The notes: generated from the sequence alone by a model not told the origin. Shown: positions 42,674 through 52,688, counted from the stretch's first letter. The stretch is DNA of 64,000 nt from Flavobacterium sp. LC2016-23 (GCF_009674775.1 NZ_WKKE01000016.1:62001-126000); one strand, 5' to 3'. Numbers and translations are program-made.

Positions 42674-44944
42674 CTATGGTTTCAAAATCAAAACCGATGG
42701 CGTGTTATTCAGCCACGTGCTTTGCGATTCAATCAGTTTTTTCCAACTGTCTAGACTAATAATCATCAGGTTCTGATTTTCCAGAAACTCTTTCTTGATA
42801 GTTCTGTCGTGCATGATCATAATGTGGTTGGGAGCAATCTGTTCTATCGAACGAATCGTTTCCTGGATATCACGTGTGTTTTTCACTTCACCGCTTGCGT
42901 CCAGAACCGTAATCTGAGAACCATTGTTGTTGATTAATTTTTTAGCGTATTCAATTAAAAAAGAATCTTCTTTACTGAAAATTGGCATAAAAACCTGATT
43001 TACTTCTTCTAAATCCTTATCGATAAAAATCCCAACCGGCATTTTACTTTTGGCAATAATATGACGGGTTCTTTCATCAAAAGGAGAATTTTCGAACAAG
43101 CCTTCTTTTCCGGTAAACTTATCGATCAGACGATCCGGATTTACGATTCGGGTGGTAAAGCCAAGGATTTTCCCCAATAAGGTCCCGTCAAAAATAGATT
43201 GCCCCAATCCTACCAGCAATAAGTCATACTCGCCCTGATTGGCGGTATCGATAATATCGGTATCAATATCATTCGTCACTTTAAATATACTGACCATATT
43301 TTGTTCCAGACGTTCTGATTCCTGAATAACGGGTACTAACATTTTTCGTTCGTGATCTTTTACATCAAACGAATGTATTTCTGTACTTAAAGACAAATGC
43401 ATTGCCGTAATAATAGAATTATCCCCTTGTTTTTTAACCAGACTGTTCGCAATTCTCAATAATTTCTTACCTCTTTCCGGAGTGGCAAACGAAAGCAAAA
43501 TCTTGTATTTACTTTTATTTCCGATTTCCTGTGGAATTGCGGTTATTTTATCCTTAAAAATAAATCCGATAAAATCTAAAGCCGGGCCTGTCATAAACGT
43601 AGTTACCAGCGCCATAATAACCATCATGGTAAAAATCTCGGTAGATAAAACGCCTAAGTCATACCCAATATTTAAAACCACCAGCTCCATTAAACCACGT
43701 GTGTTCATTAAAGCTCCAATGGCCAGACTGTCTTTCCAGCTTTGCCCGACAAATTTGGCAGCAAAAGCACTTCCGAGGAATTTACCGGCAACGGCTACTG
43801 CGATTATCACAGCAGTAACTTTCCATAAATAAGGATCGTTTAACAAACCTATTTGTGTACGTAAACCAGTGAAGACAAAGAATAATGGCAATAAGACAAT
43901 GATCGAAACGTCTTCTACTTTTTCAATAAAAATATTTCTGAATTTATTGTTTTCCGGCATAATGGCTCCTGCTAAGAAAGCGCCGAACAAAGCGTGAATT
44001 CCAATTAATTCGGCAGCATAAGCAGAGAATAAAAGTGTCAGGAAGAAAATAGCTACCACAGGTTTATTCAGACTTTCACGGGTTGAGTTTAAGTCTCCCA
44101 CACGTTTCAGGAACGGACGAACTATTTTCAGCATAATAATTACATACAAAATAGCCAGACCGATTACATATAAAGCACTTGTAAAAGAACCCGCCTTTAC
44201 AATCGCAATTACAACAGCCAGAATACACCAGGCCGTAATATCATCGGCTGCAGCACAGGTGATGGCGATAGTTCCGAGTTTTGTTTTCTGCATGCCCCGC
44301 TCCTGCACGATTCTGGCCAGTACCGGAAATGCAGTGATACTCATTGCAATTCCCATGAATAATCCGAAAGAGGCAAATTCAACCCCAACCGGAGCGAACG
44401 TATGATAAATAAAATAAGCCAGTGACAAACCCAATGCAAACGGAATCACAATACTGGCGTGACTGATTACCACAGCATCATGTGCTTTATTTTTAAGCAC
44501 TTTCAAATCCAGCTCCATTCCGATTACGAACATAAAAAGAATCAAACCAATCTGACTCAAAAATTGTAAGTTCCCTAATGACTCTTTTGGAAATAAAGCC
44601 GCTGAAAATTCAGGAAAATACATTCCGACCAAAGAGGGCCCCAAAACGATACCTGCAATCATTTCTCCAATTACAGACGGCTGCCCTATTTTTCTGAAAA
44701 CCCATCCAAACAAACGTGCTACCAAAATAATAGTCACAATCTGCGCAAGTAAAATAGCCAGAGGATGTTGCAGATTTTCCACCATAGAATGCAAAAAATC
44801 ATTCCAGTGATTGCTTTCGATTTTTTTCTGAACGATTCCGCGTCCTACTTCGAGTGCGGCACCTTTTGAAATTACCCAATATATCAGAGTTGTAAAACCA
44901 CCAATAACCGTAATGTAAAATAAGGAGTTTTTAATATTATTCAT
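42674..44944 (-). CDS. Cation/proton antiporter (CPA2-type) with C-terminal USP-like domain
   Basis: About 756 residues from the Met at 44944 (MNNIKNSLFYITV). A first isolated helix and a linker precede the Na+/H+-exchanger domain of about twelve helices (VIGEMIAGIVLGPSLVGM, ITAFPVLARI, CAAADDITAWCILAVVI, GIHALFGAFLAGAIMP). The last ~270 residues are soluble, with LSFATPERGKKLLRIANSL and other universal-stress-protein-like elements. The DDITAW pair is the ion site of this family. It exchanges Na+ or K+ for protons; the ion cannot be told. It is monocistronic. Confidence 0.9.
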   Translation of the reverse strand: MNNIKNSLFYITVIGGFTTLIYWVISKGAALEVGRGIVQKKIESNHWNDFLHSMVENLQHPLAILLAQIVTIILVARLFGWVFRKIGQPSVIGEMIAGIVLGPSLVGMYFPEFSAALFPKESLGNLQFLSQIGLILFMFVIGMELDLKVLKNKAHDAVVISHASIVIPFALGLSLAYFIYHTFAPVGVEFASFGLFMGIAMSITAFPVLARIVQERGMQKTKLGTIAITCAAADDITAWCILAVVIAIVKAGSFTSALYVIGLAILYVIIMLKIVRPFLKRVGDLNSTRESLNKPVVAIFFLTLLFSAYAAELIGIHALFGAFLAGAIMPENNKFRNIFIEKVEDVSIIVLLPLFFVFTGLRTQIGLLNDPYLWKVTAVIIAVAVAGKFLGSAFAAKFVGQSWKDSLAIGALMNTRGLMELVVLNIGYDLGVLSTEIFTMMVIMALVTTFMTGPALDFIGFIFKDKITAIPQEIGNKSKYKILLSFATPERGKKLLRIANSLVKKQGDNSIITAMHLSLSTEIHSFDVKDHERKMLVPVIQESERLEQNMVSIFKVTNDIDTDIIDTANQGEYDLLLVGLGQSIFDGTLLGKILGFTTRIVNPDRLIDKFTGKEGLFENSPFDERTRHIIAKSKMPVGIFIDKDLEEVNQVFMPIFSKEDSFLIEYAKKLINNNGSQITVLDASGEVKNTRDIQETIRSIEQIAPNHIMIMHDRTIKKEFLENQNLMIISLDSWKKLIESQSTWLNNTPSVLILKP

Positions 44945-45124
44945 AACTCGTTTTTTTGATTTTAATGGTGCAAATATCAACACTGAACATGAAGTGAAAA
45001 AGGTTTTTTTTACTTAATTTTAAATGTATGTAACAAGTCTGAAAAACTTTGTAATAAGTTAGATAATTGCTCTAAAAACAAGTGTGTTTCCCGAATCGAA
45101 AGCCTGATTATAAAGTCAACGAGG

Positions 45125-45247
45125 GGGCTTCGGCTTCGCTCAGCCTGACATATTTTAGGCCAACTCATCTTGCAAAAACAACTATAATCCTGAGCGGAGT
45201 CGAAGGCTTGCATTGCGCAAAAGGGCTTCGACTTCGCTCAGCCTGAC
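45125..45247. repeat. Three CTTCGCTCAG repeat copies
   Basis: Direct copies at 45125-45149 and 45223-45247 (GGCTTCGACTTCGCTCAGCC, followed by TGAC) flank an inverted copy at 45187-45209 (TCCTGAGCGGAGTCGAAGGC). They sit between the antiporter and the LytT-type gene. The inverted pair can fold a long hairpin. A 67-codon open frame here is repeat-derived. Confidence 0.8.
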
Positions 45248-45261
45248 TCTATTGTTGTAAT

Positions 45262-45981
45262 TTAAATTTTTACCTTTTTTAAAAAGTCAGCACGGTAGGT
45301 TTCGCTCAAGATCAGGGTGCTGTTTTTGTCTTTTTTCTCTAAGTGATGCAGGACAATTTCGTTGTGATTAAAAAATTTAATTGCTTTTACCGCCACAATT
45401 TCTTTCTTATTTACACGGCAGAAATCGGCTTCGGGCAATTCGTTTAAAAGCGTATCGAATTTAACGTTTTTCAAATTCAGAAAACTTCCGTCGGCCAAAA
45501 GGACTGTTTTATCCCGACTGTCACTAACTGCAGTTTTGATGTACTGGATCTGATTAAAATACAAGAGTGTTTTTCCTTTGTCTGTATTCAGCTGAATGAA
45601 TTTTTTGGCCGCATCGGGTTTGTGAAAACGCTCAAAAGCTTTTGAGATCGCTTTTTGCAGGCGTTCCAGTTTTACCGGTTTTGTAAGATAATCGACTGCA
45701 TCAATATTAAAAGCATCCGCCGCATATTCTTTATAGGCCGTACAGAAAATAACCAATTTATTATCGAGCATTTCCGCCAGATGAAGTCCGTCAATTCCGG
45801 GCATTTCGATATCTGATATTAGCAAATCAAAATCGAGATTTGGAATATCAGCAAGGAGTTTTTCCGGGTTGTTAAACGTTTTTACGATTTCTACTTCGGG
45901 AATTTGTTCGCAAAGCATTTTGAGGTACGTCAATCCCGGCAGCTCATCGTCCAGAAGCAAGCATTTCAGTTTTGTATTCAA
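45262..45981 (-). CDS. LytTR-family response regulator
   Basis: A 239-residue regulator. The receiver domain shows KCLLLDDELPGLTYLK, the phospho-acceptor in FDLLISDIEMPGIDGLHLAE, and YLTKPVKLERLQKAI. The C-terminal LytTR DNA-binding domain includes IQYIKTAVSDSRDKTVLLAD and FCRVNKKEIVAV. Its start overlaps the kinase gene by 38 bp in another frame, so the two are coupled. The target genes are not evident. Confidence 0.93.
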   Translation of the reverse strand: MNTKLKCLLLDDELPGLTYLKMLCEQIPEVEIVKTFNNPEKLLADIPNLDFDLLISDIEMPGIDGLHLAEMLDNKLVIFCTAYKEYAADAFNIDAVDYLTKPVKLERLQKAISKAFERFHKPDAAKKFIQLNTDKGKTLLYFNQIQYIKTAVSDSRDKTVLLADGSFLNLKNVKFDTLLNELPEADFCRVNKKEIVAVKAIKFFNHNEIVLHHLEKKDKNSTLILSETYRADFLKKVKI

Positions 45982-46705
45982 GTAAGTCTATTTTTAGATG
46001 GGCTATGTAAATATCATTTTCTACAAACCTTTCCAGTTTGAAGTTGTTTTTATAAATAATCCGTAAACGGTGCTCTAAAGTGGCGTGGCCAAAACCGCTG
46101 CGTTCTTTTTTTAATACTTTTTTATCGGAAATTTTATTCGAAACAGTCATAAAAAAAGCATTGTCCCTAAATTCAAAAACCACTGATATAAAAGCATCGG
46201 CACTTTGCAAATCAGCATGCTTAAAAGCATTTTCGATTAGATCAATAGAAATCAGCGGCGCCAGTAAGGGCTGTTCATAGAGTTTGTCTTCCTTATTGAT
46301 ATTGGTTTTGATCTTCAGTTCAAAAAGTGGACTGATTTTGATTTTATTGATTTCGATTAAATTCAGCGCAAAATCAATTTCTTCTTTTGCCGTTACAAAT
46401 TTCTTTTTGCTTTCGTACAAAATATAATCCAGTACATTCGCCAGTTTATCCAAAGCAAAATACGTTTGATAGGCATGAGACTGAATCGAATTCAGTATAT
46501 TCTTAAACAAATGCGGATTGAGTTTCGACTCCAGCGTTTCCAGCTGCAAATCATTCACTTTCATTTCGAGTGCATAAAAACTCTTTTCGGCATCGTCTTT
46601 TGCTTTTTTGAATTGCATCAGTTGGTAGATCAAAAAGCAGATGATGACAATCAGCAATAAAAGAATTGCGAGAAATATAAATGTGATGGTGTTGTTTTCC
46701 TGCAT
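45944..46705 (-). CDS. LytS/YehU-type sensor histidine kinase
   Basis: A 253-residue kinase with one N-terminal membrane helix (residues ~7-30), a short coiled coil, and the His_kinase domain motif LNPHLFKNILNSIQSHAY (phospho-accepting His in NPHLF). The degenerate ATPase shows SIDLIENAFKHAD (N box) and RSGFGHATLEHRL. It has no extracellular sensor domain, so it must sense within the membrane or via partners. It is first in a two-gene operon with the LytTR regulator. Confidence 0.9.
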   Translation of the reverse strand: MQENNTITFIFLAILLLLIVIICFLIYQLMQFKKAKDDAEKSFYALEMKVNDLQLETLESKLNPHLFKNILNSIQSHAYQTYFALDKLANVLDYILYESKKKFVTAKEEIDFALNLIEINKIKISPLFELKIKTNINKEDKLYEQPLLAPLISIDLIENAFKHADLQSADAFISVVFEFRDNAFFMTVSNKISDKKVLKKERSGFGHATLEHRLRIIYKNNFKLERFVENDIYIAHLKIDLLEYKTEMLASGR

Positions 46706-47017
46706 TGTTATTTAAAGTTTAAACGTTTTTTTCGCCACGACCCGAGTGATAGCGAACAGGCGAAGCAATTGCACGAATTACACAAATTTAAAATCCCGAT
46801 ATCTGCAAATCTGCAAAATCTGTGTGGGTTTTGTTTGCCACTCCCAATAGCTCTCGGTATAAGAGATTATATTTTTTTTGCCACGAATTGCACAAATAAA
46901 CACGAATTATAACATCTGTTTAATCTGCAAAATCTGCGGGAACTTTTTTGCCACAGATTAAAATAATTTTATAATCCGTGTAAATCAGTACAATCCGTAA
47001 AATCCGTGACCTATAAT
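46706..47017. repeat. Repeat-filled gap (GCCACGAATT and CTCGGGT families)
   Basis: The gap has no gene. It holds CGACCCGAGTGATAGCGAAC near 46738 (inverse of the GTTCGCTATC..CTCGGGT module also at 56816 and 61221). It also holds several GCACGAATTACACAAAT / GCCACGAATTGCACAAAT units and AATCTGCAAAATCTGTG-like units that recur within it. Confidence 0.7.
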
Positions 47018-47347
47018 TTAATGACTGGACACAAATTTCAATCCGATAATCGAAGCGATTAAAGTCGAAAGAAAAAAGATTCTCCAGAAAGTTGCCGGCT
47101 CTTTAAAAACCAAGACACCAACCAAAACAGTTCCAACAGCGCCAATTCCTGTCCAGACGGCATACGCCGTACCAATAGGCAAAACCTGAGTCGCTTTGTA
47201 CAGCAAAAGCATACTGATCGAAAGACAGACAAAAAAACCTGCCATCCAATAGGTCGAGATCATTCCGGTGGTTTCTTTAGCTTTTCCTAAGCAGGATGCA
47301 AATCCAACTTCGAAAAGTCCGGCGATAATCAATAAAATCCAGTTCAT
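47018..47347 (-). CDS. SMR-family exporter of the Gdx/SugE (guanidinium) type
   Basis: About 109 residues from the Met at 47347 (MNWILLIIAGLFEVGFA), the standard SMR start with the essential Glu at residue ~13. Four membrane helices are visible. The loop motif GTAYAVWTGIGAVGTVLVG is characteristic of the Gdx/SugE branch, which exports guanidinium, rather than the EmrE branch. No guanidine riboswitch was recognised upstream. No adjacent second SMR subunit exists, so it probably works as a homodimer. Confidence 0.88.
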   Translation of the reverse strand: MNWILLIIAGLFEVGFASCLGKAKETTGMISTYWMAGFFVCLSISMLLLYKATQVLPIGTAYAVWTGIGAVGTVLVGVLVFKEPATFWRIFFLSTLIASIIGLKFVSSH

Positions 47348-47502
47348 TTTCGTTTCCTTTTTTAAATTTGAATACAAATATGAGAAAAGCCCGTGGAGAA
47401 ACCATCAAAAGAAACCAATATTATCACAAAACTAATATGAATATTTGTGTTAACAAAAAGTAAAAACGAGTTCGATTAATTATGATTTAGAGTGCTTTTC
47501 AC

Positions 47503-47510
47503 TACATTTG
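47503..47510 (+). promoter_or_regulatory. -7 promoter element for the MMPL/RND gene
   Basis: TACATTTG matches TAnnTTTG and lies 19 bp before the ATG. Confidence 0.6.
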
Positions 47511-47529
47511 CAACCATTTTAAAGATTTT

Positions 47530-49914
47530 ATGAAAAACACCATTCAAGTTGGATTTTGGGAAAAAATAGCCCGACTCATACTTAAAAACAGAATAACAAT
47601 TTTGATTGTTCTTGCTGTTTTAACACTATTCCTTGCTTTCCAATGGAAAAACCTGGCCATGACTTATACCGAAGCCAATTTGCTTCCTAAAGATCATATT
47701 GCAAATAAAGACTATCAAAAGTTTTTAGACAGGTTTGGTGAAGAAGGGAATCTCGTGGTTATTGGTTTTAAGGATCCGAACTTTTTTACACCAAAAAATT
47801 ACGCTGCCTGGAATGAGCTGATGACCGGTTTGAAAAATTCGAAAGAAGTTGATCTGGTCGTTTCATTAAATGATTTAAAGAAATTAGAAAAAGATACGGT
47901 TAATGAAAAATTCGTTTTATCGCCTTTTATCAATCAAAATAAAACGCACGATCCGGCTTATTTAAAAAATGTTCAATACGATTTGTTTCACAATCTGCCT
48001 TTTTACGAGGGATTGTTATTTAACAAAGAAAGCGGTAGTGTGCGTTCTGCAGTTTACATCAATAAAGCATTGGTAAACACCGCGGAAAGAAAGACTTTTA
48101 TTCTTCAAAATCTGGTTCCGAAAATCGATAAATTCGAAAAAACCACGGGAGTTGATCTTCGTGTTTCGGGAATGCCCTACATCAGAACCATCAATGCCGA
48201 TAACATGAAAGGTGAGATCGGGCTTTTTATCGGAGCGGCTTTGTTTACCGTTTCTTTAATTTTCTTTTTCTTTTTCCGTTCCTTCAGGGCAACATTTATT
48301 TCGATTTGTATTTTAATTGTGGGTGTCATCTGGTCGTTTGGAACTTTAGGATTGTTTCATTACAAAATCACGATTTTAACCGCTATTATTCCGCCATTGA
48401 TTATCGTAATCGGAATCACAAACTGTATTTTCCTCATCAATAAATACCAGCAGGAAATCAAATTGCACAGTAACCAGGCAAAAGCGCTGCAGCGTATTAT
48501 TTCTAAAATCGGCGTTTCGACTTTAATGACGAATTTAACAACTGCCATTGGTTTTGCCACTTTTATGATCACAGGTAACGATTTGCTTTTTGAGTTTGGT
48601 CTGGTGACTTCGATCAATGTGATTTCGGTTTATTTACTGACCCTTTTGATTGTGCCGATTGTATACAGTTTTATGTCAATGCCAAATGAAAAACATTTGT
48701 ATCATTTGACCAAAACCTACATTTCGACTTTGCTTGACTTTGTTGAAAATGTGGTAAAAAATAAACGAAAAGTTATTTATACGATTTACGGATTACTATT
48801 GGTTTTCAGTGTTATCGGGGTTTCGCAAATGAAAGTTTCCGGTAGTCTGATTGGCGAAATGCCAAAAAGCGCTTCGTTTTTTAAGGATATTTTATTCTAC
48901 GAAAAAGAATTCAACGGCGTGATGCCACTCGAAATAATGATCGACACCAAGCGCAAAAAAGGGGTAATGAAATTATCGACGATGCGCAAAATGGACGAAC
49001 TTCAAAACACTATCGCTTCAATGCCGGAATTATCAAAACCGGTTTCTGTAGTGAATCTGGTTAAATATTCGAAACAGGCTTTTTATAACGGAAATCCGGA
49101 ATATTACCAATTGCCGACTTCGCAGGAACAGACTTTTATTTTGTCGTACGCTAAAAATGCAACGAAAAACAGCAAAGACAATTTAATGAAAAGCTATGTG
49201 GATTCCACCGGACAATATGCCCGAATCACGACTTTCATGAGAGATATTGGTACCGATGAAATGGCGAAAGTGGAGAAAAAACTGCACGCCAAAATCGATG
49301 AGATTTTCCCTTCCGACCGTTATGAAGTTACCGTAACCGGAAAAGCTTTGGTGTTCCAGAAAGGAACTTCGTATCTGGTAGACAACTTAATCGAATCGTT
49401 GATTTTTGCCATTTTGGTAATTGCAGCTTTGATGTTGTATTTATTCAGATCGTTTAAAATGGTATTTGCTTCGGTTATCACGAATATTTTACCGCTTTGT
49501 ATTACGTCGGGATTAATGGGGTATTTCGGAATTCCGTTGAAACCATCAACGATTTTGGTCTTTAGTATTGCGTTTGGAATTTCGGTTGATAATGCGATTC
49601 AGTTTATGGCGAAATACAAACATGATTTATTGCAGAATAACGGAAAAGTAAAAAAATCTGTTTTCAGTGCTTTGAGAGAAACCGGAATCAGTACTTTTTA
49701 TACTTCGGTAGTTTTGATTTTAGGTTTTGCTACTTTCACGCTTTCAAGCTTTAGCGGAACAATTGCGCTTGGCGGGTTAATTTCGTGTACTTTGGCGTTT
49801 GCGATGTTTGCGAATTTATTGGTTCTACCTGCTTTGGTTCTGACTTTTGAGAAGAAGAAGGCGAAGAAAGAGGATTTAGAGGGTTTGGAGGGAAACGCTA
49901 ATTTCACAAATTAG
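47530..49914 (+). CDS. MMPL/RND-superfamily exporter
   Basis: A 794-residue inner-membrane protein with two repeats of six helices: one helix, a large periplasmic loop, then five helices, repeated. Helix motifs include SLIFFFFFRSFRATFISICI, VIGITNCIFLINKYQQEI and FSIAFGISVDNAIQFMAKYK, the last carrying the proton-relay Asp typical of RND/MMPL proteins. The MMPL-type pump moves lipids or other hydrophobic molecules to the envelope; the cargo is unknown. No adaptor or TolC-like gene is adjacent. The TPR-like lipid-free exported protein follows after 26 bp. Confidence 0.87.
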   Translation: MKNTIQVGFWEKIARLILKNRITILIVLAVLTLFLAFQWKNLAMTYTEANLLPKDHIANKDYQKFLDRFGEEGNLVVIGFKDPNFFTPKNYAAWNELMTGLKNSKEVDLVVSLNDLKKLEKDTVNEKFVLSPFINQNKTHDPAYLKNVQYDLFHNLPFYEGLLFNKESGSVRSAVYINKALVNTAERKTFILQNLVPKIDKFEKTTGVDLRVSGMPYIRTINADNMKGEIGLFIGAALFTVSLIFFFFFRSFRATFISICILIVGVIWSFGTLGLFHYKITILTAIIPPLIIVIGITNCIFLINKYQQEIKLHSNQAKALQRIISKIGVSTLMTNLTTAIGFATFMITGNDLLFEFGLVTSINVISVYLLTLLIVPIVYSFMSMPNEKHLYHLTKTYISTLLDFVENVVKNKRKVIYTIYGLLLVFSVIGVSQMKVSGSLIGEMPKSASFFKDILFYEKEFNGVMPLEIMIDTKRKKGVMKLSTMRKMDELQNTIASMPELSKPVSVVNLVKYSKQAFYNGNPEYYQLPTSQEQTFILSYAKNATKNSKDNLMKSYVDSTGQYARITTFMRDIGTDEMAKVEKKLHAKIDEIFPSDRYEVTVTGKALVFQKGTSYLVDNLIESLIFAILVIAALMLYLFRSFKMVFASVITNILPLCITSGLMGYFGIPLKPSTILVFSIAFGISVDNAIQFMAKYKHDLLQNNGKVKKSVFSALRETGISTFYTSVVLILGFATFTLSSFSGTIALGGLISCTLAFAMFANLLVLPALVLTFEKKKAKKEDLEGLEGNANFTN

Positions 49915-49940
49915 CATAAAAAGTCTAAAGCAAACTTTAT

Positions 49941-50747
49941 ATGAAAAAAATTATACTGGCAATTCTTATATTGAATATAAATTTGATGTTTTCTCAAAAT
50001 TATTTTGAAGGCAAAAACTTATATTGCAAATCTGAGAATCCAGAGGCAATTGAGTTATTTAATGTTGGTATTGAAACTCTTTATTTAAATAGATCATTAG
50101 ATAAAAAATATCTACAAATGACATCTAAAGCTTTTTTTCAAGCTTATAAAAAAGATACAACTTTTTGCGATGCATTATTTTTTACAGGCTATACTTTAAA
50201 ATTACTAAACGATAAAAATGCTTTGGCTTATTATATGTTAGCAGACAGTTCATATAACAAATCCATTGAATTCAAAACTAATCTTGCAGCAGAATGTTTA
50301 CGATATGGTATTGAAAAAACCATAAAACTTGCACGAAAAAAGTATACTGAAATAATTAAACTATTCCCTGAAAACCCTGAAGGATATTACGGATTCGCAG
50401 TTACCGCACCAATTTTAGGAGATTATGAAAAAGGATTAGAAAATATAAATACTGCTATACAGAAATATATAATTATAAATCCAAAATTGGGAAATGATGT
50501 ATTATTTATAAAAGGAATTCTACTATCATTAAACAAAAGATACGAAGAAGCCCTGCCCTTTCTAGAAAATGTTTCATCGACATATAAAAAAGATTTTAAT
50601 TTTAGAGTTCATTATTCACTTTGCCTATTAAAAGCTTCGGAGATAACAAAAGATGAGAAAATGAAACAAAAGGCTCAAAAAATTTACGAGAAAATAGAGG
50701 AAAAGGATCAAATTCCCGATGAGCTAAAAGAGTTATTCGTATTTTAA
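49941..50747 (+). CDS. Exported TPR-like protein, unknown function
   Basis: A 268-residue protein with a signal peptide (ends LMFSQ near residue 19). The mature part is all helical with TPR-like pairs: KYTEIIKLFPENPEGYYGFA, GLENINTAIQKY, and RYEEALPFLENV. Codon use is more AT-rich than the exporter just upstream, from which it is separated by 26 bp. It may be cotranscribed with it. No enzyme motif is present, so a scaffold role is likely but unproven. Confidence 0.7.
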   Translation: MKKIILAILILNINLMFSQNYFEGKNLYCKSENPEAIELFNVGIETLYLNRSLDKKYLQMTSKAFFQAYKKDTTFCDALFFTGYTLKLLNDKNALAYYMLADSSYNKSIEFKTNLAAECLRYGIEKTIKLARKKYTEIIKLFPENPEGYYGFAVTAPILGDYEKGLENINTAIQKYIIINPKLGNDVLFIKGILLSLNKRYEEALPFLENVSSTYKKDFNFRVHYSLCLLKASEITKDEKMKQKAQKIYEKIEEKDQIPDELKELFVF

Positions 50748-50910
50748 AAATCAAAAAGGCAATCTAGTTATTAGTGACTAAAAGAGCGATTTCAGATAAT
50801 TTAATCTTTTTGAAACAAAGCAAGTTAATTTGTTAAATTACTTCTCTTACATTGTTCGGTTGCTCAGTTCTCCGCAATGACAAGATAAGCTTTTGGGGGT
50901 CTTTTGAAAA

Positions 50911-51024
50911 CTGGAGTCCTAGCCCTGATAGAAGCGGTATCCTTTTTAGGCCATTTGAAATATCTTATTTACCGTAAACGATCTGCCTAAAAAGATATAG
51001 CGGATAGCAGGAAACAGCTTCTAA
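50911..51024 (+). ncRNA. Candidate flavo-1 RNA
   Basis: The segment CTAGCCCTGATAGAAGCGG and then TATCCTTTTTAGGC folds with GCCTAAAAAGATATAGCGGA and then TAGCAGGAAACAGC. Stem 2 is CTTTTTAGGC/GCCTAAAAAG (10 bp perfect) extended by TATC/GATA. Stem 1 is CCTG/CAGG. Between them lies a purine-rich internal loop with GAAGCGG facing TAGCGGATAG. This matches my recall of the flavo-1 motif of Flavobacteria. It lies upstream of asnS but before a separate promoter, so it is more likely a free RNA. The strand is inferred. Confidence 0.6.
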
Positions 51025-51041
51025 TTTTAATAATTATCGTT

Positions 51042-51049
51042 TATATTTG
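51042..51049 (+). promoter_or_regulatory. -7 promoter element for asnS
   Basis: TATATTTG matches TAnnTTTG, 65 bp before the asnS ATG and downstream of the flavo-1 candidate. Confidence 0.6.
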
Positions 51050-51114
51050 CAACTCGATATAAAACACTGATTTTATTTTAATCTAAAATCAGAAATCTAA
51101 AATCTAAAATTAAA

Positions 51115-52548
51115 ATGAAACACACAAAAGTTAAAGACTTATTAATCAGTACTACGACGCTTCAGGAAGTTAATGCAAAAGGATGGGTGAGAACTTTTAG
51201 AAATAATCAGTTCATCGCGCTAAACGACGGTTCTACCATTAATAATATACAATGTGTTGTTGATTTTGAAAATACAGCGGAAGAAACTTTAAAAAGAATC
51301 ACCACCGGAGCTGCCGTTTCTGTAATTGGAACTTTGGTAGAAAGTAAGGGTGCAGGTCAGAAATATGAAATTCAGGTTCAAAAACTGGAAATTTTAGGAG
51401 ATTCAGATGCGGAGAAATTCCCAATGCAGCCTAAAAAACATTCCCTTGAATTTTTACGTGAGAATGCACATTTACGTGTGCGTACGAATGCTTTTGGAGC
51501 CATTATGCGTGTGCGTTCGGTATTGTCATTTGCGGTGCACAAGTATTTCCAGGAAAAAGGTTTCGTATATGTAAATACGCCAATCATTACCGGTTCTGAT
51601 GCGGAAGGTGCCGGAGAAATGTTTAAAGTGACCGCTTTACCATTTGACAACACGCCAAGAACAGAAGACGGAAAAGTAAATTATAAAGAGGATTTCTTCG
51701 GAAAAGAAACAAACTTAACGGTTTCAGGACAATTGGAAGGGGAAACTTTCGCTATGGCTTTGGGACAGATTTATACGTTTGGACCAACTTTCAGAGCTGA
51801 AAACTCAAACACTTCGCGTCACCTGGCAGAGTTCTGGATGATCGAGCCGGAAGTAGCTTTTAATGACCTGGATGACAATATGGATCTGGCTGAAGATTTT
51901 ATTCAGTACGTAATCAAATATGCGTTGGACAATTGCGTTGATGATTTGAAATTTCTGGAAGGAAGACTTTTGGAAGAAGAAAAATCAAAACCACAGGCCG
52001 ACAGAAGCGAAATGCCTTTGCTGGAAAAATTAAACTTCGTTTTGGAGAACAACTTCAAACGTGTTTCTTATACAGAAGCTATTGACATTTTGAGAGAGTC
52101 CACGCCAAACAAAAAGAAAAAATTCAACTATATCATTAACGAATGGGGCGCTGATTTACAGTCAGAACACGAACGTTATTTAGTAGAAAAGCACTTTAAA
52201 TGTCCGGTAATTTTATTCGATTACCCGGCAAACATCAAAGCGTTTTACATGCGTCTGAATGAAGATGGGAAAACAGTTCGTGCCATGGATATCCTTTTCC
52301 CGGGAATTGGAGAAATCGTAGGTGGTTCTGAAAGAGAAGAGCGTTACGATGTTTTAATTGAAAAAATGAAAGCCCTGGAAATCGACGAAGAAGAATTATC
52401 CTGGTATTTAGACACCAGAAGATTCGGATCGGCGACCCACGCAGGTTTCGGACTTGGATTTGAGCGTCTGGTATTGTTTGTAACAGGAATGACAAACATC
52501 AGAGACGTAATTCCTTTCCCGAGAACTCCGGGGAATGCAGAGTTTTAA
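51115..52548 (+). CDS. asnS: Asparaginyl-tRNA synthetase
   Basis: A 477-residue class IIb synthetase. The N-terminal OB-fold anticodon domain contains [20 protein letters not shown]. The catalytic core shows motif 2 in [20 protein letters not shown], where the AENS and RHLAEF pattern favours Asn over Asp, and motif 3 in [16 protein letters not shown]. The end [16 protein letters not shown] is typical of AsnRS. It charges tRNA-Asn and is essential. Confidence 0.96.
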   Translation: MKHTKVKDLLISTTTLQEVNAKGWVRTFRNNQFIALNDGSTINNIQCVVDFENTAEETLKRITTGAAVSVIGTLVESKGAGQKYEIQVQKLEILGDSDAEKFPMQPKKHSLEFLRENAHLRVRTNAFGAIMRVRSVLSFAVHKYFQEKGFVYVNTPIITGSDAEGAGEMFKVTALPFDNTPRTEDGKVNYKEDFFGKETNLTVSGQLEGETFAMALGQIYTFGPTFRAENSNTSRHLAEFWMIEPEVAFNDLDDNMDLAEDFIQYVIKYALDNCVDDLKFLEGRLLEEEKSKPQADRSEMPLLEKLNFVLENNFKRVSYTEAIDILRESTPNKKKKFNYIINEWGADLQSEHERYLVEKHFKCPVILFDYPANIKAFYMRLNEDGKTVRAMDILFPGIGEIVGGSEREERYDVLIEKMKALEIDEEELSWYLDTRRFGSATHAGFGLGFERLVLFVTGMTNIRDVIPFPRTPGNAEF

Positions 52549-52550
52549 TA

Positions 52551-52680
52551 AAAGGCACTGAGAGGCTGAGATACTAAGCTTCTAAGTTTTTTAAATAGAA
52601 ATGAAAAAAAATAATTTAATCCGAATTTAATTCGTCAATAAAAGATACTCAGTGCCTTAGTGCCTCAGTAACTTAGTCAC
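52551..52680. repeat. Inverted pair of 8-bp-period CTYAG microrepeats
   Basis: The left half (52551-52589) holds CACTGAGA, GGCTGAGA, TACTAAGC and TTCTAAG. The right half (52645-52680) holds the complement type: ACTCAGTG, CCTTAGTG, CCTCAGTA and ACTTAGTC. Both keep an 8-bp period, as at 11610-11649. The pair fills the asnS-rpoN gap and can form a hairpin. Confidence 0.7.
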
Positions 52681-52688
52681 TTTTTTTT

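Noticed and set aside
45010..45213. 67-codon minus-strand frame with SAQDY and AERSRSP peptides
   Set aside because: Most of it is encoded by the CTTCGCTCAG repeats, and no conserved protein pattern is present.
47348..47529. Guanidine riboswitch upstream of the SMR exporter
   Set aside because: The family suggested one, but no conserved guanidine-I-type core or convincing stems could be read in the leader.
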